Shown here in pieces: positions 15,705 to 25,572 of a stretch of DNA of 64,000 nucleotides. A program made the translations under genes and the position numbers. Source of the stretch: Mucinivorans hirudinis (GTDB taxonomy: Bacteria; Bacteroidota; Bacteroidia; Bacteroidales; Rikenellaceae). Position 1 is the first letter of the stretch, and each line of letters starts with the position of its first letter. Location of the stretch: the NCBI GenBank assembly GCA_000723505.1, contig HG934468.1:186001-250000 (forward strand), in the 5' to 3' direction. The notes beneath the pieces are model-generated. The model saw nothing but the letters and a program-made list of their open reading frames with translations, made no database searches and was not told where the DNA came from.

Positions 15705-18392
15705 CTAAAAATTACAAATTTGGCGATAGTCACAATATTCGCAAATTGCTCTATTTTCGCACTGCTCAAAGGGTATATTCTCATTAAAAATCTCCTGGGC
15801 AAGGGCTAGAAGATGCCTTTGAAAATCTTCCAAAAAGCCATCGTCAATCTTAACACTTAACGTTCCACTGAAATCCTTGCGCCCCATTGACTTACCAATG
15901 TAGAGAGCAGGCTGCACATCAACACCCTCCGTATGACGAATAATAAGGGAATATATAAGCATCTGAAAAATAGCCTTTTTACCCTTCCTACTATCAAAAA
16001 GCTCTTCAACGCTCTTAAAATCTGCACTATCGCCCTGCCCACTCTTGTAGTCCACCACAATAATCGTGCCATTTTCTGTGCGGTCCAACCTGTCGGCTGT
16101 ACCAAAGAGTCGTAAACCGCAAATCTCACCCTCTATCCTCTCCTCCAAACGCTCCACTATGTAAGTGTCCTCTCTCTTTGCATCATATCTCAACATACTC
16201 TTCACATACCTTCGCAACGTGTCGCATCCTATCTGAGAGATTGCACTTTGCGCAACTCTTTGCTCTCGAATAACCCCCTCAATGACCTCCTCCACCCGCT
16301 CCGCCGTAATTGCCGCAATCATCCTTTGAGGATTTGCACGTCCCACAATCGGCTCGTAAAGGAGCTCCATAACACGGTGTAGAGCATTACCCAAAGCAAG
16401 AGGAGTAAACTCCTGTTCAACCGTATCGGACACTCTTATACGCTCAACGTCTGCAAAATAAAATTTTAAAGGGCAGCAAATATACCTATTTAACGCCGAT
16501 GGGGCAAATCGCATCTGCTGAAGTTTTTCCACTATTGCACTACCCTTCTCTATCCGAATCACCTGGTTCTGAGGTTTACCTATTGAAATTGCAATTTCGC
16601 GGCGACGAATGTCAAACGCCGACTCATACTCCAACTGGTAAATATAGCGGCTCCGCTCTCCTGTGCTCCTTTCGCTTGCCGCAGAGGTATATAGCATCGT
16701 AAGAGTCTGCGCCCGAGGCAACAAACGGTAGAAGTAGTAGGCATACATCGCCTCCGCATCCGCCGTGGTCGGTAGCCCGTATCCTTGTCTTAAATTGTAA
16801 GGTATGTAGGTGTTCGGAGAGCGGTTTCCCGGAAAGTTGTCATCGTCAGCCGAGAGCAGGATAACATTGCGAAAATCCAAATTGCGCGTCTCCAATATAC
16901 CTAATATCTGTAAGCCTCCGAGCGGTTCGCCGGTGTAGGGAATGCGAGTTGCTGCAAGTGTTTTGCGCAACAAAGATACATATATAGTACTAGTAATGGG
17001 TATCGAACAATTTTTTATGGTCTCATTAAGCCGCGCCACCTCTCGCATTGCAGTAAAGGTGAACTCGCGCCGCTCACAATCCACTGTTGCGGAAATGTAG
17101 CTCAGGGCGCTTAATATGTAATCACCTAAGTATGAAGCAGGCGTAAAAATAGGCGCGAAATCTGCAAGGTTTTGAACAGGGACATACACTTGCTGCTTTT
17201 TGGTTATAGCATTGATTATACCATCACTAACTACTCCGCTCTTCTCTTTTACATAGGGGTGATTGAGCAGCCCGATAACATCTTTGAAGTAGAACTCACC
17301 TGTGCGGCGACGTTGCTGCAAGCCTATGAGTCGTTCTATATAATTGTAAACAAGCGTATTGGTCAAGGCGTAGCCCATCGTTACGTTGATACGCTCGACA
17401 CACTCGGGAATAGAGGTCAGCACCTGCGGTAGCAACGACTCGTCAGTGAGCACTACAGCACTCTCCTTATCAACAAAGCCTTGCCGCGCAAAAATCTCCT
17501 CCAACCTTACAGATAACGCTTTACACTGCAAAACATCCGTCGGAGAGCTGATAACCTCAACCTCTAAATTTTTGTTGTAGTCGCAGTCAACTGAAAAAGC
17601 CTGAGGAAATCGCCGCAAATTACGCCTTAAAAATCTGCCTGCCTCCTGATTATTATCCTCTATGTACAGCGATGAAAAGTCCCACAAAAAGAGAGCTCTA
17701 CCTCGGTCGGAAAGTTTTTTAAGTATCTTTTGCTCACAGTTGTTAAGGGCGTTAAAACCTATAAAACAGTATGTTTCACCATCATCCGCTAAGACACTCT
17801 CCGCCGCGCGGCGATAGGCTCTGCCCGCATACGCAACACCAAGTTCCTCCAAACGCTCGTTAAAGAGCTCGTAAATATCAGCCAATGAGTGCCACACCTT
17901 CAAAAACTCTTGCTGCTCGCGCGAGGGGGTCTTACCCTTTGAGAAGTTGCGCCAGAAGTTCTTGACGAGCTCCAGTTCGGCAGAGTCATCCGCAAAAAAT
18001 TGCTCAATATCTTTCAAATCAGCGATATTGACAAAGAGTTTGCGGGCGGGAAGTAAATATTTGTCGATGGTATCGAAATCCTGCAAGAGCATCACTCCGC
18101 GCGAGTAGAAGCGCTCAAAAGTTTCGGGATGAAACCTGCTGTAAATGGTGTATAACTCAGCCACAAGACGCAGATTGTCGGCACGATGCATCCCGCTCAT
18201 CTGCCAGATAAGCTCATCCATAGACAAAAAATGCGGTTGCCACAGCGGACGCTCAATCAACCGCCCCAACGCCTCGGAAAAAAACAGGCGAGCACGATGC
18301 CCAGGGAAGACAAGGTGCAGATTTACAATATCTTCACCATAGTGTCCCCAAAGTTCACGGGCGCAATCACCCAAAAAAGAGTTCGCTACCAT
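15705..18392 (-). CDS. AddB-like PD-(D/E)XK exonuclease/helicase-family protein
   Basis: This 895-residue protein resembles the AddB subunit of AddAB double-strand-break repair nucleases. The N-terminal two thirds are helicase-like without an obvious Walker A, as in AddB-type subunits of Bacteroidota. The C-terminal nuclease shows ALNRYICCPLKFYF, LGNALHRVME, then GTADRLDRTENGTIIVVDYKSG with the Asp and Asp-x-Lys of a PD-(D/E)XK site, and QMLIYSLI. A cysteine in RYICCP and a C-terminal cluster (CENRAICEYCDYRQIC) look like the four-Cys Fe-S clamp of AddB. No addA is adjacent. The start lies 4 nt from a minus-strand TAACTTTG box, implying a very short leader. Confidence 0.87.
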   Translation of the reverse strand: MVANSFLGDCARELWGHYGEDIVNLHLVFPGHRARLFFSEALGRLIERPLWQPHFLSMDELIWQMSGMHRADNLRLVAELYTIYSRFHPETFERFYSRGVMLLQDFDTIDKYLLPARKLFVNIADLKDIEQFFADDSAELELVKNFWRNFSKGKTPSREQQEFLKVWHSLADIYELFNERLEELGVAYAGRAYRRAAESVLADDGETYCFIGFNALNNCEQKILKKLSDRGRALFLWDFSSLYIEDNNQEAGRFLRRNLRRFPQAFSVDCDYNKNLEVEVISSPTDVLQCKALSVRLEEIFARQGFVDKESAVVLTDESLLPQVLTSIPECVERINVTMGYALTNTLVYNYIERLIGLQQRRRTGEFYFKDVIGLLNHPYVKEKSGVVSDGIINAITKKQQVYVPVQNLADFAPIFTPASYLGDYILSALSYISATVDCERREFTFTAMREVARLNETIKNCSIPITSTIYVSLLRKTLAATRIPYTGEPLGGLQILGILETRNLDFRNVILLSADDDNFPGNRSPNTYIPYNLRQGYGLPTTADAEAMYAYYFYRLLPRAQTLTMLYTSAASERSTGERSRYIYQLEYESAFDIRRREIAISIGKPQNQVIRIEKGSAIVEKLQQMRFAPSALNRYICCPLKFYFADVERIRVSDTVEQEFTPLALGNALHRVMELLYEPIVGRANPQRMIAAITAERVEEVIEGVIREQRVAQSAISQIGCDTLRRYVKSMLRYDAKREDTYIVERLEERIEGEICGLRLFGTADRLDRTENGTIIVVDYKSGQGDSADFKSVEELFDSRKGKKAIFQMLIYSLIIRHTEGVDVQPALYIGKSMGRKDFSGTLSVKIDDGFLEDFQRHLLALAQEIFNENIPFEQCENRAICEYCDYRQICNF

Positions 18393-18396
18393 TTGC

Positions 18397-18404
18397 CAAA
18401 GTTA
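18397..18404 (-). promoter_or_regulatory. -7 element abutting the addB-like gene
   Basis: TAACTTTG on the minus strand lies only 4 nt before the ATG at 18392, so the mRNA would be nearly leaderless if this box is used. Confidence 0.4.
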
Positions 18405-18445
18405 ATGAAAATTTGTAATTTAGCCGAAATTTTCTAAAAAAAACT

Positions 18446-19429
18446 ATGATAAAGGTAGGCATAATTGGCGGAGCCGGTTACACGGGTGGCGAGGCTACAC
18501 GCATCTTAATCAACCACCCAGAGGTTAAAATAGAGTACATCCACAGCAATTCCAACGGCGGAAATTACGTGTATGATGTGCACACAGACCTACTGGGTGA
18601 TACGACTCAAAAATTCACGGATGCACCCATAGCTGAGCTTCCGGAAGTGGACGCAATGTTTCTGTGCGTGGGACACGGCGACGCACGTAAATTTTTGGAA
18701 AACAACACTATTTCATCACAAACTCGTATAATAGACCTCAGCCAAGATTTCCGTATCGCGCCAAACACCACAATGGGCGAGCGCGAATTTATCTATGGGC
18801 TGCCCGAAATGAACCGCGAGCAAATTCGGAGTGCCCGAAACGTTGCAAACCCCGGATGTTTTGCCACCTGTTTGCAACTAGCTCTCTTACCATTGGCAGC
18901 CAGCGGTTTATTGAATGATGACGTTCATATTTCGGCTACCACTGGCTCGACCGGCGCCGGTCAGTCGCTCAGTCCAACTAGCCACTTTTCGTGGCGCGCA
19001 AACAACTTTTCGGTCTACAAGGCATTCACCCACCAACACCTCAAAGAGGTTAATCAGATGATAACCAACAATCAGGAGTATAGCCACAACGTCAACTTCA
19101 TCCCCTATCGGGGGGATTTCACGCGCGGAATCCTTGCCGGCGTCTACACCAAATTCAATGGCACTATCGAGCAGGCACGAAGCATTTACGAAAATTTTTA
19201 CGAAACTCACCCATTCACTTGGTTATCAGCAAAAAACATAAATCTAAAACAAGTTGTAAATACCAACAAGGCAATAATTTCTTTGGAGAAGGAAGGGGAT
19301 AACTTACTCATTGTAACAGCAATAGATAATCTACTGAAGGGTGCGAGCGGACAGGCGGTGCAAAATATGAACATAATGTTCTCATTGGACGAAAGTTGCG
19401 GATTGAAACTAAAACCTGTAGGATTTTAG
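18446..19429 (+). CDS. argC: N-acetyl-gamma-glutamyl-phosphate reductase
   Basis: ArgC catalyses the NADPH-dependent reduction of N-acylglutamyl phosphate to the semialdehyde, the third step of arginine synthesis. The 327-residue protein starts with a Rossmann glycine motif (IIGGAGYTGGEATRIL) and has the catalytic cysteine in NPGCFATC (Cys138). The STGAGQSLSPTSHFSWR and FIPYRGDFTRGIL segments are also typical. It is about the usual length for the short ArgC class. It is divergent from the addB-like gene, with a 53-nt spacer, and argD lies 4 kb downstream on the same strand. Confidence 0.96.
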   Translation: MIKVGIIGGAGYTGGEATRILINHPEVKIEYIHSNSNGGNYVYDVHTDLLGDTTQKFTDAPIAELPEVDAMFLCVGHGDARKFLENNTISSQTRIIDLSQDFRIAPNTTMGEREFIYGLPEMNREQIRSARNVANPGCFATCLQLALLPLAASGLLNDDVHISATTGSTGAGQSLSPTSHFSWRANNFSVYKAFTHQHLKEVNQMITNNQEYSHNVNFIPYRGDFTRGILAGVYTKFNGTIEQARSIYENFYETHPFTWLSAKNINLKQVVNTNKAIISLEKEGDNLLIVTAIDNLLKGASGQAVQNMNIMFSLDESCGLKLKPVGF

Positions 19430-19440
19430 TAAAAAAAATT

Positions 19441-19469
19441 TTGTAGAACAAAAAAATCACTTACCTTTG
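19441..19469 (+). promoter_or_regulatory. Promoter of the small lipoprotein gene
   Basis: TTG at 19441-19443 and TACCTTTG at 19462-19469, spaced 18 nt, match the Bacteroidota sigma-ABfr consensus well. The gene starts 34 nt further on. Confidence 0.65.
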
Positions 19470-19502
19470 CGGGGTCAAAACAATAAAAAATTTTCAAAAA
19501 AG

Positions 19503-19880
19503 ATGAAAAAAACATTACTCGCAATCGTTGCATTTGCCGCTGTGGTAGTTATGGTGGCGTGTGGCAACAGCTCAGCTAAATTTGCTGACAAACAAGTAGC
19601 AATCATTGAGCGCTACACAGTAAAGATTGATTCAGTCACTAATATGGCTGATCTACAAGCATTAAACGAAGCATATACAGCAGAAATTACTGCAGTTGGC
19701 GATGAAGGTAAAGATATCCAAATCGCTGCCGAGGACGAAAAACGCATCACCGATGCTTCTGCTGCATATGGCACTAAGATTCAAGCTGTTGCACAAAAAT
19801 TCGCTGACGAAATGGCTCAAGCTGCCGCTGAAATCGCAGAAGCCGAAGTTGTTGCAGTTGAGGAAGAAAAAAAGAAGTAA
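19503..19880 (+). CDS. Small Ala/Glu-rich lipoprotein of unknown function
   Basis: This 125-residue protein has a lipoprotein signal peptide (MKKTLLAIVAFAAVVVMVACGN, lipobox MVAC). The mature part is hydrophilic and predicted helical, rich in Ala, Glu, Asp and Lys, ending in an acidic stretch followed by four lysines (AEVVAVEEEKKKK-like). The upstream 12 codons of the open frame lie between promoter and ATG and are unlikely to be translated. It has its own promoter and a strong terminator, so it is a monocistronic unit and probably well expressed. Family not recognised. Confidence 0.85.
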   Translation: MKKTLLAIVAFAAVVVMVACGNSSAKFADKQVAIIERYTVKIDSVTNMADLQALNEAYTAEITAVGDEGKDIQIAAEDEKRITDASAAYGTKIQAVAQKFADEMAQAAAEIAEAEVVAVEEEKKK

Positions 19881-19901
19881 AAAATACTTTTTTTTTAATA
19901 A

Positions 19902-19935
19902 AGATGCTACATTGAGAAATGTGGCATCTTTTTTG
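19902..19935 (+). terminator. Rho-independent terminator of the lipoprotein gene
   Basis: A 12-bp stem (19902-19913 with 19918-19929, one G-T pair) with a 4-nt loop is followed directly by a run of T. Confidence 0.85.
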
Positions 19936-20188
19936 TATGTTTGTAGTTAGTAGACACAATAGTTAATTGAAAAGTTGATTAATACAGTGATATTCAGGGT
20001 CACATCCCGCGCTATCACTACGAACTTGCCGCAGGGTCTCCAAGTAATTGAATCCTATTTTTTCAGCCCCCGCGCCAAGTGTCCAAGAACGAGCGGTTAC
20101 CACACGGAGAAAGCGTGATAACAATAAAAGATATTGCACTAAATTCAAGCTAATTCATACTTTTACAAAAGAGTATTACCACTCAGGT
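19936..20188. other. Intergenic region, no gene seen
   Basis: About 250 nt before the AsmA gene. No tRNA-like fold, riboswitch motif or convincing small gene was seen. A 61-codon minus-strand frame is open but has no recognisable features. Confidence 0.4.
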
Positions 20189-23100
20189 ATGGCAAAGAAA
20201 ATCATAAAAATCTCGATTCTTGCACTGCTCTCTTTGGCAGGATTGATAGTAATGGCTTTTGCTCTACTATCATATCTACTTACTCCCGAACGACTCACCC
20301 CCATTATCAACCACTACGCATCGCGATATCTGGAGGCTGACGTGAGATTCGACACAGTCCACTTGAACGTGTGGGAAGATTTTCCGCTGATAGCCATCAA
20401 GGTAGACAAATTATCAATAATTCCTCGCAACGAAACAAGCAGGGACACACTCGCTTACATCGGTCAGCTCAAAACAGCAACCAACCTCTTTACACTCATC
20501 AAGGGGAATATCACAATCAGACACATTGCAATAAAAGATTGTGATATCAATGTAGTGATTGACTCGTTGGGCAGGGCAAATTATGACATTTTTGGCGATA
20601 GTAACGACACTTCTTCGACAAATATAAACCTACATATCAGCAAGGTAGATTTTACAAAGGGATGTAGACTCAGGTTTCACGACCTCCGCGACACGCTCTC
20701 TATCAAGGCGGATTTCGAGCAGTTTACGTGGAGTGGAAAAATCGCTGCCGATGTATCGGAAATATACACCTCACAAGCATCGGCACGTGGGCTGAAGTAT
20801 GATATTCAGGCTGCAAGTTTCAATCTGAGCCAGCGGTTCGACACCTTTGACTTGAAGATGGCACAGCGAGGAGAGTTAAACCTCGATATTGTATCTCAAA
20901 CCACAACCGATGCCTTCGATAAACCTATACCTTTGGAGCTTCACGGTATCTGCGGTATTGACTCCGTATTGGATAGAAAACTCTTTTTCAAATCGTTACA
21001 AGTCAGCTTGGCAACTGTGCCAATCACAATAGACGGCACTCTGAATGTTGGCGGGGACACAATTGCTTCCGATATGAAAATCATCGTATCGCCGTTCGAC
21101 TTAGAAAACCTAGCTCCGTTTGTGCCGGCATCTTACAGCTTTACAACCGACCTTCGCGCCGGCTTTGATATCAAAATCCGTGGAAAGTTTTCAAAACAGT
21201 TGTCTGTGCTACCCACTGTGAAGCTCAATCTCGAAGTATCCTCAGGCTCGCTCTACATCAAGCAGATAAAAACCAAGATAGAAAAGTTGATTCTAAGTTC
21301 ACATATTAGTTTTGACCCCAATAACGCCGATTCGACTGGTGCTCGTGTGGACACCATAAATCTGACAATGCGCTCATTAGAACTAAATGGCAAGTTCGAG
21401 CTATGGAACGTATTAAGTAATCCGAGATTCGTGGGGGGAGTACGCGGAAGAGTGGATTTTTCCAAAATAAAAGAGTTGGGCAGTTTTCAAAAAATAGCAA
21501 GCGCGAACGGAGTGGCAGAGTATGACTTACGGGGAAATTTCAGGCTTTCGCACCTAAACATCAGAGATATAGACCGGTGCGATCTGCGATTACGGCTCAC
21601 CGGGGACAGTCTGAGGGTATTGATTCCACAGCACGATTTCTACCTCAGTGCCAATGCTCTGCGACTATCGGCAGGCTCGTCGGCAACCACGCGCGACTCA
21701 CTCATCGGAATCGGCAAACGGATCGTAAGAGTCTCGTTAAATGCCGATACCGCGTTGGTGAAGTATGGCAAGATGTTCACAATCTACGCAGGCAAGGCTC
21801 GAGTTTCGATGCGCTCTGATGCCTCAGCTTTCGATGGGGACAGCACGATGGTACACCCGATGAACGGAACAATTGAGGCACGTACTTTCAGATTTATCAC
21901 CGCCGACTCCACAATTATAGGTGCACGCAACATCAATGCTGCGGCATCGATAGTGCCCTACAAAAATCAACCAACTATGCCTAACCTCAATCTCAATGTA
22001 GACGCCGACGGGTTTATGTTCCGTAAGGGCGTGAATCGGGTGACGGTATCGGAGGCTAAGGCAAGGTACGAGTTTTTCCCTCGATTGGCTGACAAACAAA
22101 TTGTTGAAAGAAGAGAAAGGCGACTGGACTCTCTCCAAAAAATATATCCGGACATCACACGCGACTCGCTTTCGGCACACGCCGCCGCAATAAGGCGCAA
22201 CTCGCAAGAGAGGGACGAACTTGCCGGGAGAGACATAGATATTGCCATCGCAAAAAACAGCTTCATAACCGACTATCAGATTAGAGGTGAATTGCGTGCA
22301 CGCAGAGTAAGAACCGTGACGCCATATCTGCCCATCGAAACTTCCATAAGCGACATTGACTTGACATCAAATCAAGACGAAATTCAGCTGCGTAATGCCA
22401 CTGTAAGGTTCGGACACAGTGACGCAACTGTCAAGGGTAAAATATCGAATATCAGAAGTTCGCTTCTAGGCAGAGGCAAGCTGGTGGTGGATGCCGAAAT
22501 AAGCGCTGACACACTCAATTTCAATGAGATAATAATTGCCCTAACAAAGGGAGCGACAATAGCAGAGCAGGACCTTTTCACAGGACGGGAGAGCGACAAG
22601 CAGTTGCAAGAAAAAATTGAGACGCAAGCACAGGTTAATAACATTGATAATGCTCTCGTTATCGTCCCCGCAAACGTGGAAGTCGCCTTGAAATTTGCCG
22701 CCGGTTATGGCGAAATTCGCACGCTAATTTTGGAAGATTTGAAGTGCGAACTCCGTATGCGCAATCGGACAATGCAAATTGTATATCTCTTGGCAGAAAC
22801 CAACTCGGGGGATATGACCCTCTCGGGCATATATGCCACGCGATCCAAAAACGATATTATGTTCGGGGTGGACGTTGATTTGAGAAAAATAAGGGTAGAT
22901 AATTTCATAAAGATGATGCCCGAGATAGACTCGCTATATCCGATGTTGCGCTCATTGGAGGGGGTGATAGATTGCCAGATGGCGGCTACGGCGGCGTTGG
23001 ATACGGCGATGAACATCAGGAGCGAGACGCTGAGTGCGGCACTAAGCCTGAATGGCGATAAATTGGTGTTAATTGACGGCGAAACGTTTGCTAAGATTGC

Positions 23101-23578
23101 TAAGATGCTATATTTCAAAAATAAAAAACGCAATATTATAGACCACATATCGGTGGCGATGCTGGTTCGTGACAAGAAAATAGAGATGTACCCCTTTGTA
23201 CTGGAAGTAGATCGCTATCGAACGGCTGTAAGCGGAGTGCAGAATCTAGACCTCTCGTTCCGCTACCATATTTCGGTGCTCAAATCCCCGGTACCATTCA
23301 GACTCGGAGTGGATATTTTCGGCACTCCGGACAACTGGGATTATCGCATCGGCAAGGCTCAGTACAGAGATGGCAAAGTACCTTCTTATATTACTTTAAT
23401 AGAAGACAATAGAATCAGCCTTAGTAAAAAAATACACCAGGCTTTCGAGAGCGGTATACGAGCGGTAACCTTGGATAACCTCAACGCCGCGAGCCATAAA
23501 CCTGACAGCCTGTTCATTCCGACCGTTATTGCACTCGACTCCGCAGAAATGAAAATCATTGAACGTATTGTCGAATAG
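20189..23578 (+). CDS. Large AsmA-family protein
   Basis: This 1129-residue protein has a single N-terminal transmembrane helix (about 7-30) and a very long, beta-rich periplasmic region. The opening PERLTPIINHYASRYLEADVRFDTVHLNVWEDFPLIAIKV is the AsmA N-terminal signature, and the C-terminus (LDLSFRYHISVLKSPVPFRLGVDIFGT) matches the AsmA_2-like C-terminal domain. AsmA-like proteins are bridge-type lipid carriers that help move phospholipids between inner and outer membranes. I chose the ATG at 20189 because it puts the helix at the N-terminus. It lies between argC and argD without obvious functional relation to them. Confidence 0.88.
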   Translation: MAKKIIKISILALLSLAGLIVMAFALLSYLLTPERLTPIINHYASRYLEADVRFDTVHLNVWEDFPLIAIKVDKLSIIPRNETSRDTLAYIGQLKTATNLFTLIKGNITIRHIAIKDCDINVVIDSLGRANYDIFGDSNDTSSTNINLHISKVDFTKGCRLRFHDLRDTLSIKADFEQFTWSGKIAADVSEIYTSQASARGLKYDIQAASFNLSQRFDTFDLKMAQRGELNLDIVSQTTTDAFDKPIPLELHGICGIDSVLDRKLFFKSLQVSLATVPITIDGTLNVGGDTIASDMKIIVSPFDLENLAPFVPASYSFTTDLRAGFDIKIRGKFSKQLSVLPTVKLNLEVSSGSLYIKQIKTKIEKLILSSHISFDPNNADSTGARVDTINLTMRSLELNGKFELWNVLSNPRFVGGVRGRVDFSKIKELGSFQKIASANGVAEYDLRGNFRLSHLNIRDIDRCDLRLRLTGDSLRVLIPQHDFYLSANALRLSAGSSATTRDSLIGIGKRIVRVSLNADTALVKYGKMFTIYAGKARVSMRSDASAFDGDSTMVHPMNGTIEARTFRFITADSTIIGARNINAAASIVPYKNQPTMPNLNLNVDADGFMFRKGVNRVTVSEAKARYEFFPRLADKQIVERRERRLDSLQKIYPDITRDSLSAHAAAIRRNSQERDELAGRDIDIAIAKNSFITDYQIRGELRARRVRTVTPYLPIETSISDIDLTSNQDEIQLRNATVRFGHSDATVKGKISNIRSSLLGRGKLVVDAEISADTLNFNEIIIALTKGATIAEQDLFTGRESDKQLQEKIETQAQVNNIDNALVIVPANVEVALKFAAGYGEIRTLILEDLKCELRMRNRTMQIVYLLAETNSGDMTLSGIYATRSKNDIMFGVDVDLRKIRVDNFIKMMPEIDSLYPMLRSLEGVIDCQMAATAALDTAMNIRSETLSAALSLNGDKLVLIDGETFAKIAKMLYFKNKKRNIIDHISVAMLVRDKKIEMYPFVLEVDRYRTAVSGVQNLDLSFRYHISVLKSPVPFRLGVDIFGTPDNWDYRIGKAQYRDGKVPSYITLIEDNRISLSKKIHQAFESGIRAVTLDNLNAASHKPDSLFIPTVIALDSAEMKIIERIVE

Positions 23579-23584
23579 TTTTAT

Positions 23585-23592
23585 TATATTTG
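23585..23592 (+). promoter_or_regulatory. -7 element before argD
   Basis: TATATTTG lies 21 nt before the argD start. A TTG at 23568-23570 is somewhat too close for an ideal -33. Confidence 0.4.
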
Positions 23593-23613
23593 CGGCTTGT
23601 AAATTTTCACTTT

Positions 23614-24741
23614 ATGAAACTATTTGATGTTTATCCTCTGTATGATATAGAGATAGCTCGCGCCTGCGGGTCTAGGGTCTATGATAAAAACGGTGTCGAA
23701 TATTTGGATATGTATGGCGGGCACGCAGTTATATCAATAGGACACACCAATGAGCACTATGTGAAACGCCTGAACGAACAGCTTGCGAAGATAGGTTTTT
23801 ACTCAAACTCCGTAATAATTCCTCAACAAAAAGAATTGGCAGACCTGCTAGGCAAACTCACCGGCAAGGATGATTATCAACTATTCTTGTGCAACAGCGG
23901 TGCGGAAGCAAACGAAAATGCTATGAAACTGGCTTCCTTTGCCACTGGGCGCAAAAAAATAGTAGCCTTTCGCGGCTCTTTCCACGGACGCACCTCGCTT
24001 GCAGTGGCGGCTACGGACAATGCTGCGATTGTTGCTCCGGCAAATGAAACTAGCAATGTTATATTCCTGCCTTTCAATAACATAGAAGCATTAAAGGCAT
24101 TATTTGCAGAGTGCGGAACAGAGGTTGCGGCAGTCATCACCGAGGCAATCCAAGGAGTCGGCGGAATACGCATCGCAAACAATGAATTTCTCAAGACAAT
24201 TCGCACATTATGTGATGTATACGGTGCAAAATTTATTGCCGATGGTGTGCAGGACGGTTGCGGGCGCACGGGCAACTACTTTGCACACGACTCAGCAGGC
24301 ATCAAGGCAGATATCTATACAATGGCAAAGGGCATCGGCAATGGCTTCCCTTTGGCGGGATTGCTGATTTCGCCAGATTTGAAACCCAAATACGGAATGT
24401 TGGGTACGACATTCGGAGGCAACCATTTAGCCTGCACAGCAGGTATTGCGGTAGCCGAAGAGATGCTCGCGAAGGATATGGTGAAAAATGCTGCCCAAAT
24501 GGGGGAATACCTTATTGGTGAATTAAGTAAGTTGCAAAATATAAAAGAGGTACGCGGCAAGGGGTTAATGATTGGCATTGAGCTTAACGAGGATTACAAG
24601 TGGCTGCGTGATAAGTTGCTGTACACACATAAAATTTTTGTGGGTACGGCAGGTAAAACCATTATTCGTCTGCTGCCTGCTCTGAATATCACTAAGGAGG
24701 ATTGCGACAGAACCATTGCAGCATTCAAGGCAGAATTATGA
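23614..24741 (+). CDS. argD: Acetylornithine (acylornithine) aminotransferase
   Basis: ArgD is the PLP-dependent class-III transaminase that converts N-acylglutamate semialdehyde to N-acylornithine. The 375-residue protein has the expected NSGAEANENAMKLA (PLP phosphate site), FHGRT and the Schiff-base lysine in TMAKGIGNG (Lys239). The usual DEVQxGxGRTG motif reads ADGVQDGCGRTG: the PLP-contacting aspartate is kept but the following Glu is Gly. The start is the ATG after a TATATTTG box. The stop overlaps the prmA start by 4 nt (ATGA). Confidence 0.92.
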   Translation: MKLFDVYPLYDIEIARACGSRVYDKNGVEYLDMYGGHAVISIGHTNEHYVKRLNEQLAKIGFYSNSVIIPQQKELADLLGKLTGKDDYQLFLCNSGAEANENAMKLASFATGRKKIVAFRGSFHGRTSLAVAATDNAAIVAPANETSNVIFLPFNNIEALKALFAECGTEVAAVITEAIQGVGGIRIANNEFLKTIRTLCDVYGAKFIADGVQDGCGRTGNYFAHDSAGIKADIYTMAKGIGNGFPLAGLLISPDLKPKYGMLGTTFGGNHLACTAGIAVAEEMLAKDMVKNAAQMGEYLIGELSKLQNIKEVRGKGLMIGIELNEDYKWLRDKLLYTHKIFVGTAGKTIIRLLPALNITKEDCDRTIAAFKAEL

Positions 24742-25553
24742 ACTATATAGAGTACATAATCAACAATATAAACGAAGAGCAGGCTGATATTCTGGTTGCT
24801 GAACTCTCCGGAGTCGGCTTCGACAGCTTTTCAGAGTATGATTTTATTGAGGAATCAATAAGCTGCTATACTCTTGAAAAAGAGGAGAACATTGAGCTAA
24901 TCTCTGAATTATTAGAGAATTTCACCTTCACACGCAAGGTTATAGAGCAGCAGAATTGGAATGCGGAGTGGGAGTCCAACTTTTCGCCGATTGAGGTCGG
25001 CTCGCAATGTTATATTCGCGCCACATTCCACGAGCCTCGGGAGGTTGAACACGAGATAATTATCACGCCCAAAATGTCGTTCGGAACCGGTCATCACCCC
25101 ACCACTCACCTTATGGTAGAGTTTATACTCGACTACCACTTTGACGGAATGCAGGTTTTGGATATGGGTTCGGGCACAGGAATTTTGGCAATATTGGCGG
25201 CGCAGCGCGGCGCGGCGGTTGTAGACGCGATTGACATTGACGAATGGGCTTATGAAAACTGTCTGGAAAACATTGTATTGAATGGTGTACAGACGGTCGT
25301 ATGCCCAATTCTGGGCAATGCCTCGCATATTGACAAACGCTTCGATGTGGTACTGGCAAATATCAACAGAAATATCCTATTGAATGATATGCCTATTTAC
25401 GTTGAATCTATGCGCAATCAGGGAAACCTATTTGTGAGCGGCATTTTGGAAACAGATGTTCCCTCCATCGAAGAACGCGCTGTAGAATTGGGGTTGAATC
25501 GCTTGCAAACAAAAACTCGCGATGGGTGGGCGGCTATTGCCTTCCAAAAATAA
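24738..25553 (+). CDS. prmA: Ribosomal protein L11 methyltransferase
   Basis: PrmA methylates lysines and the N-terminus of ribosomal protein L11. The 271-residue protein has an N-terminal substrate-recognition part (NNINEEQADILVAELSGVGFDSF), the conserved FGTGHHPTTHLM segment, the SAM-binding motif LDMGSGTGILAILAAQRGA, and VLANINRNILL. Its ATG overlaps the argD stop by 4 nt, so translation is coupled. A strong hairpin lies just downstream of the stop. Confidence 0.95.
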   Translation: MNYIEYIINNINEEQADILVAELSGVGFDSFSEYDFIEESISCYTLEKEENIELISELLENFTFTRKVIEQQNWNAEWESNFSPIEVGSQCYIRATFHEPREVEHEIIITPKMSFGTGHHPTTHLMVEFILDYHFDGMQVLDMGSGTGILAILAAQRGAAVVDAIDIDEWAYENCLENIVLNGVQTVVCPILGNASHIDKRFDVVLANINRNILLNDMPIYVESMRNQGNLFVSGILETDVPSIEERAVELGLNRLQTKTRDGWAAIAFQK

Positions 25554-25572
25554 AACTTAAACAGATTCTTAG

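Noticed and set aside
19963-20148. 61-codon minus-strand frame before the AsmA gene
   Set aside because: No promoter box, no homology recognised, hydrophobic then random-looking; not supported as a gene.
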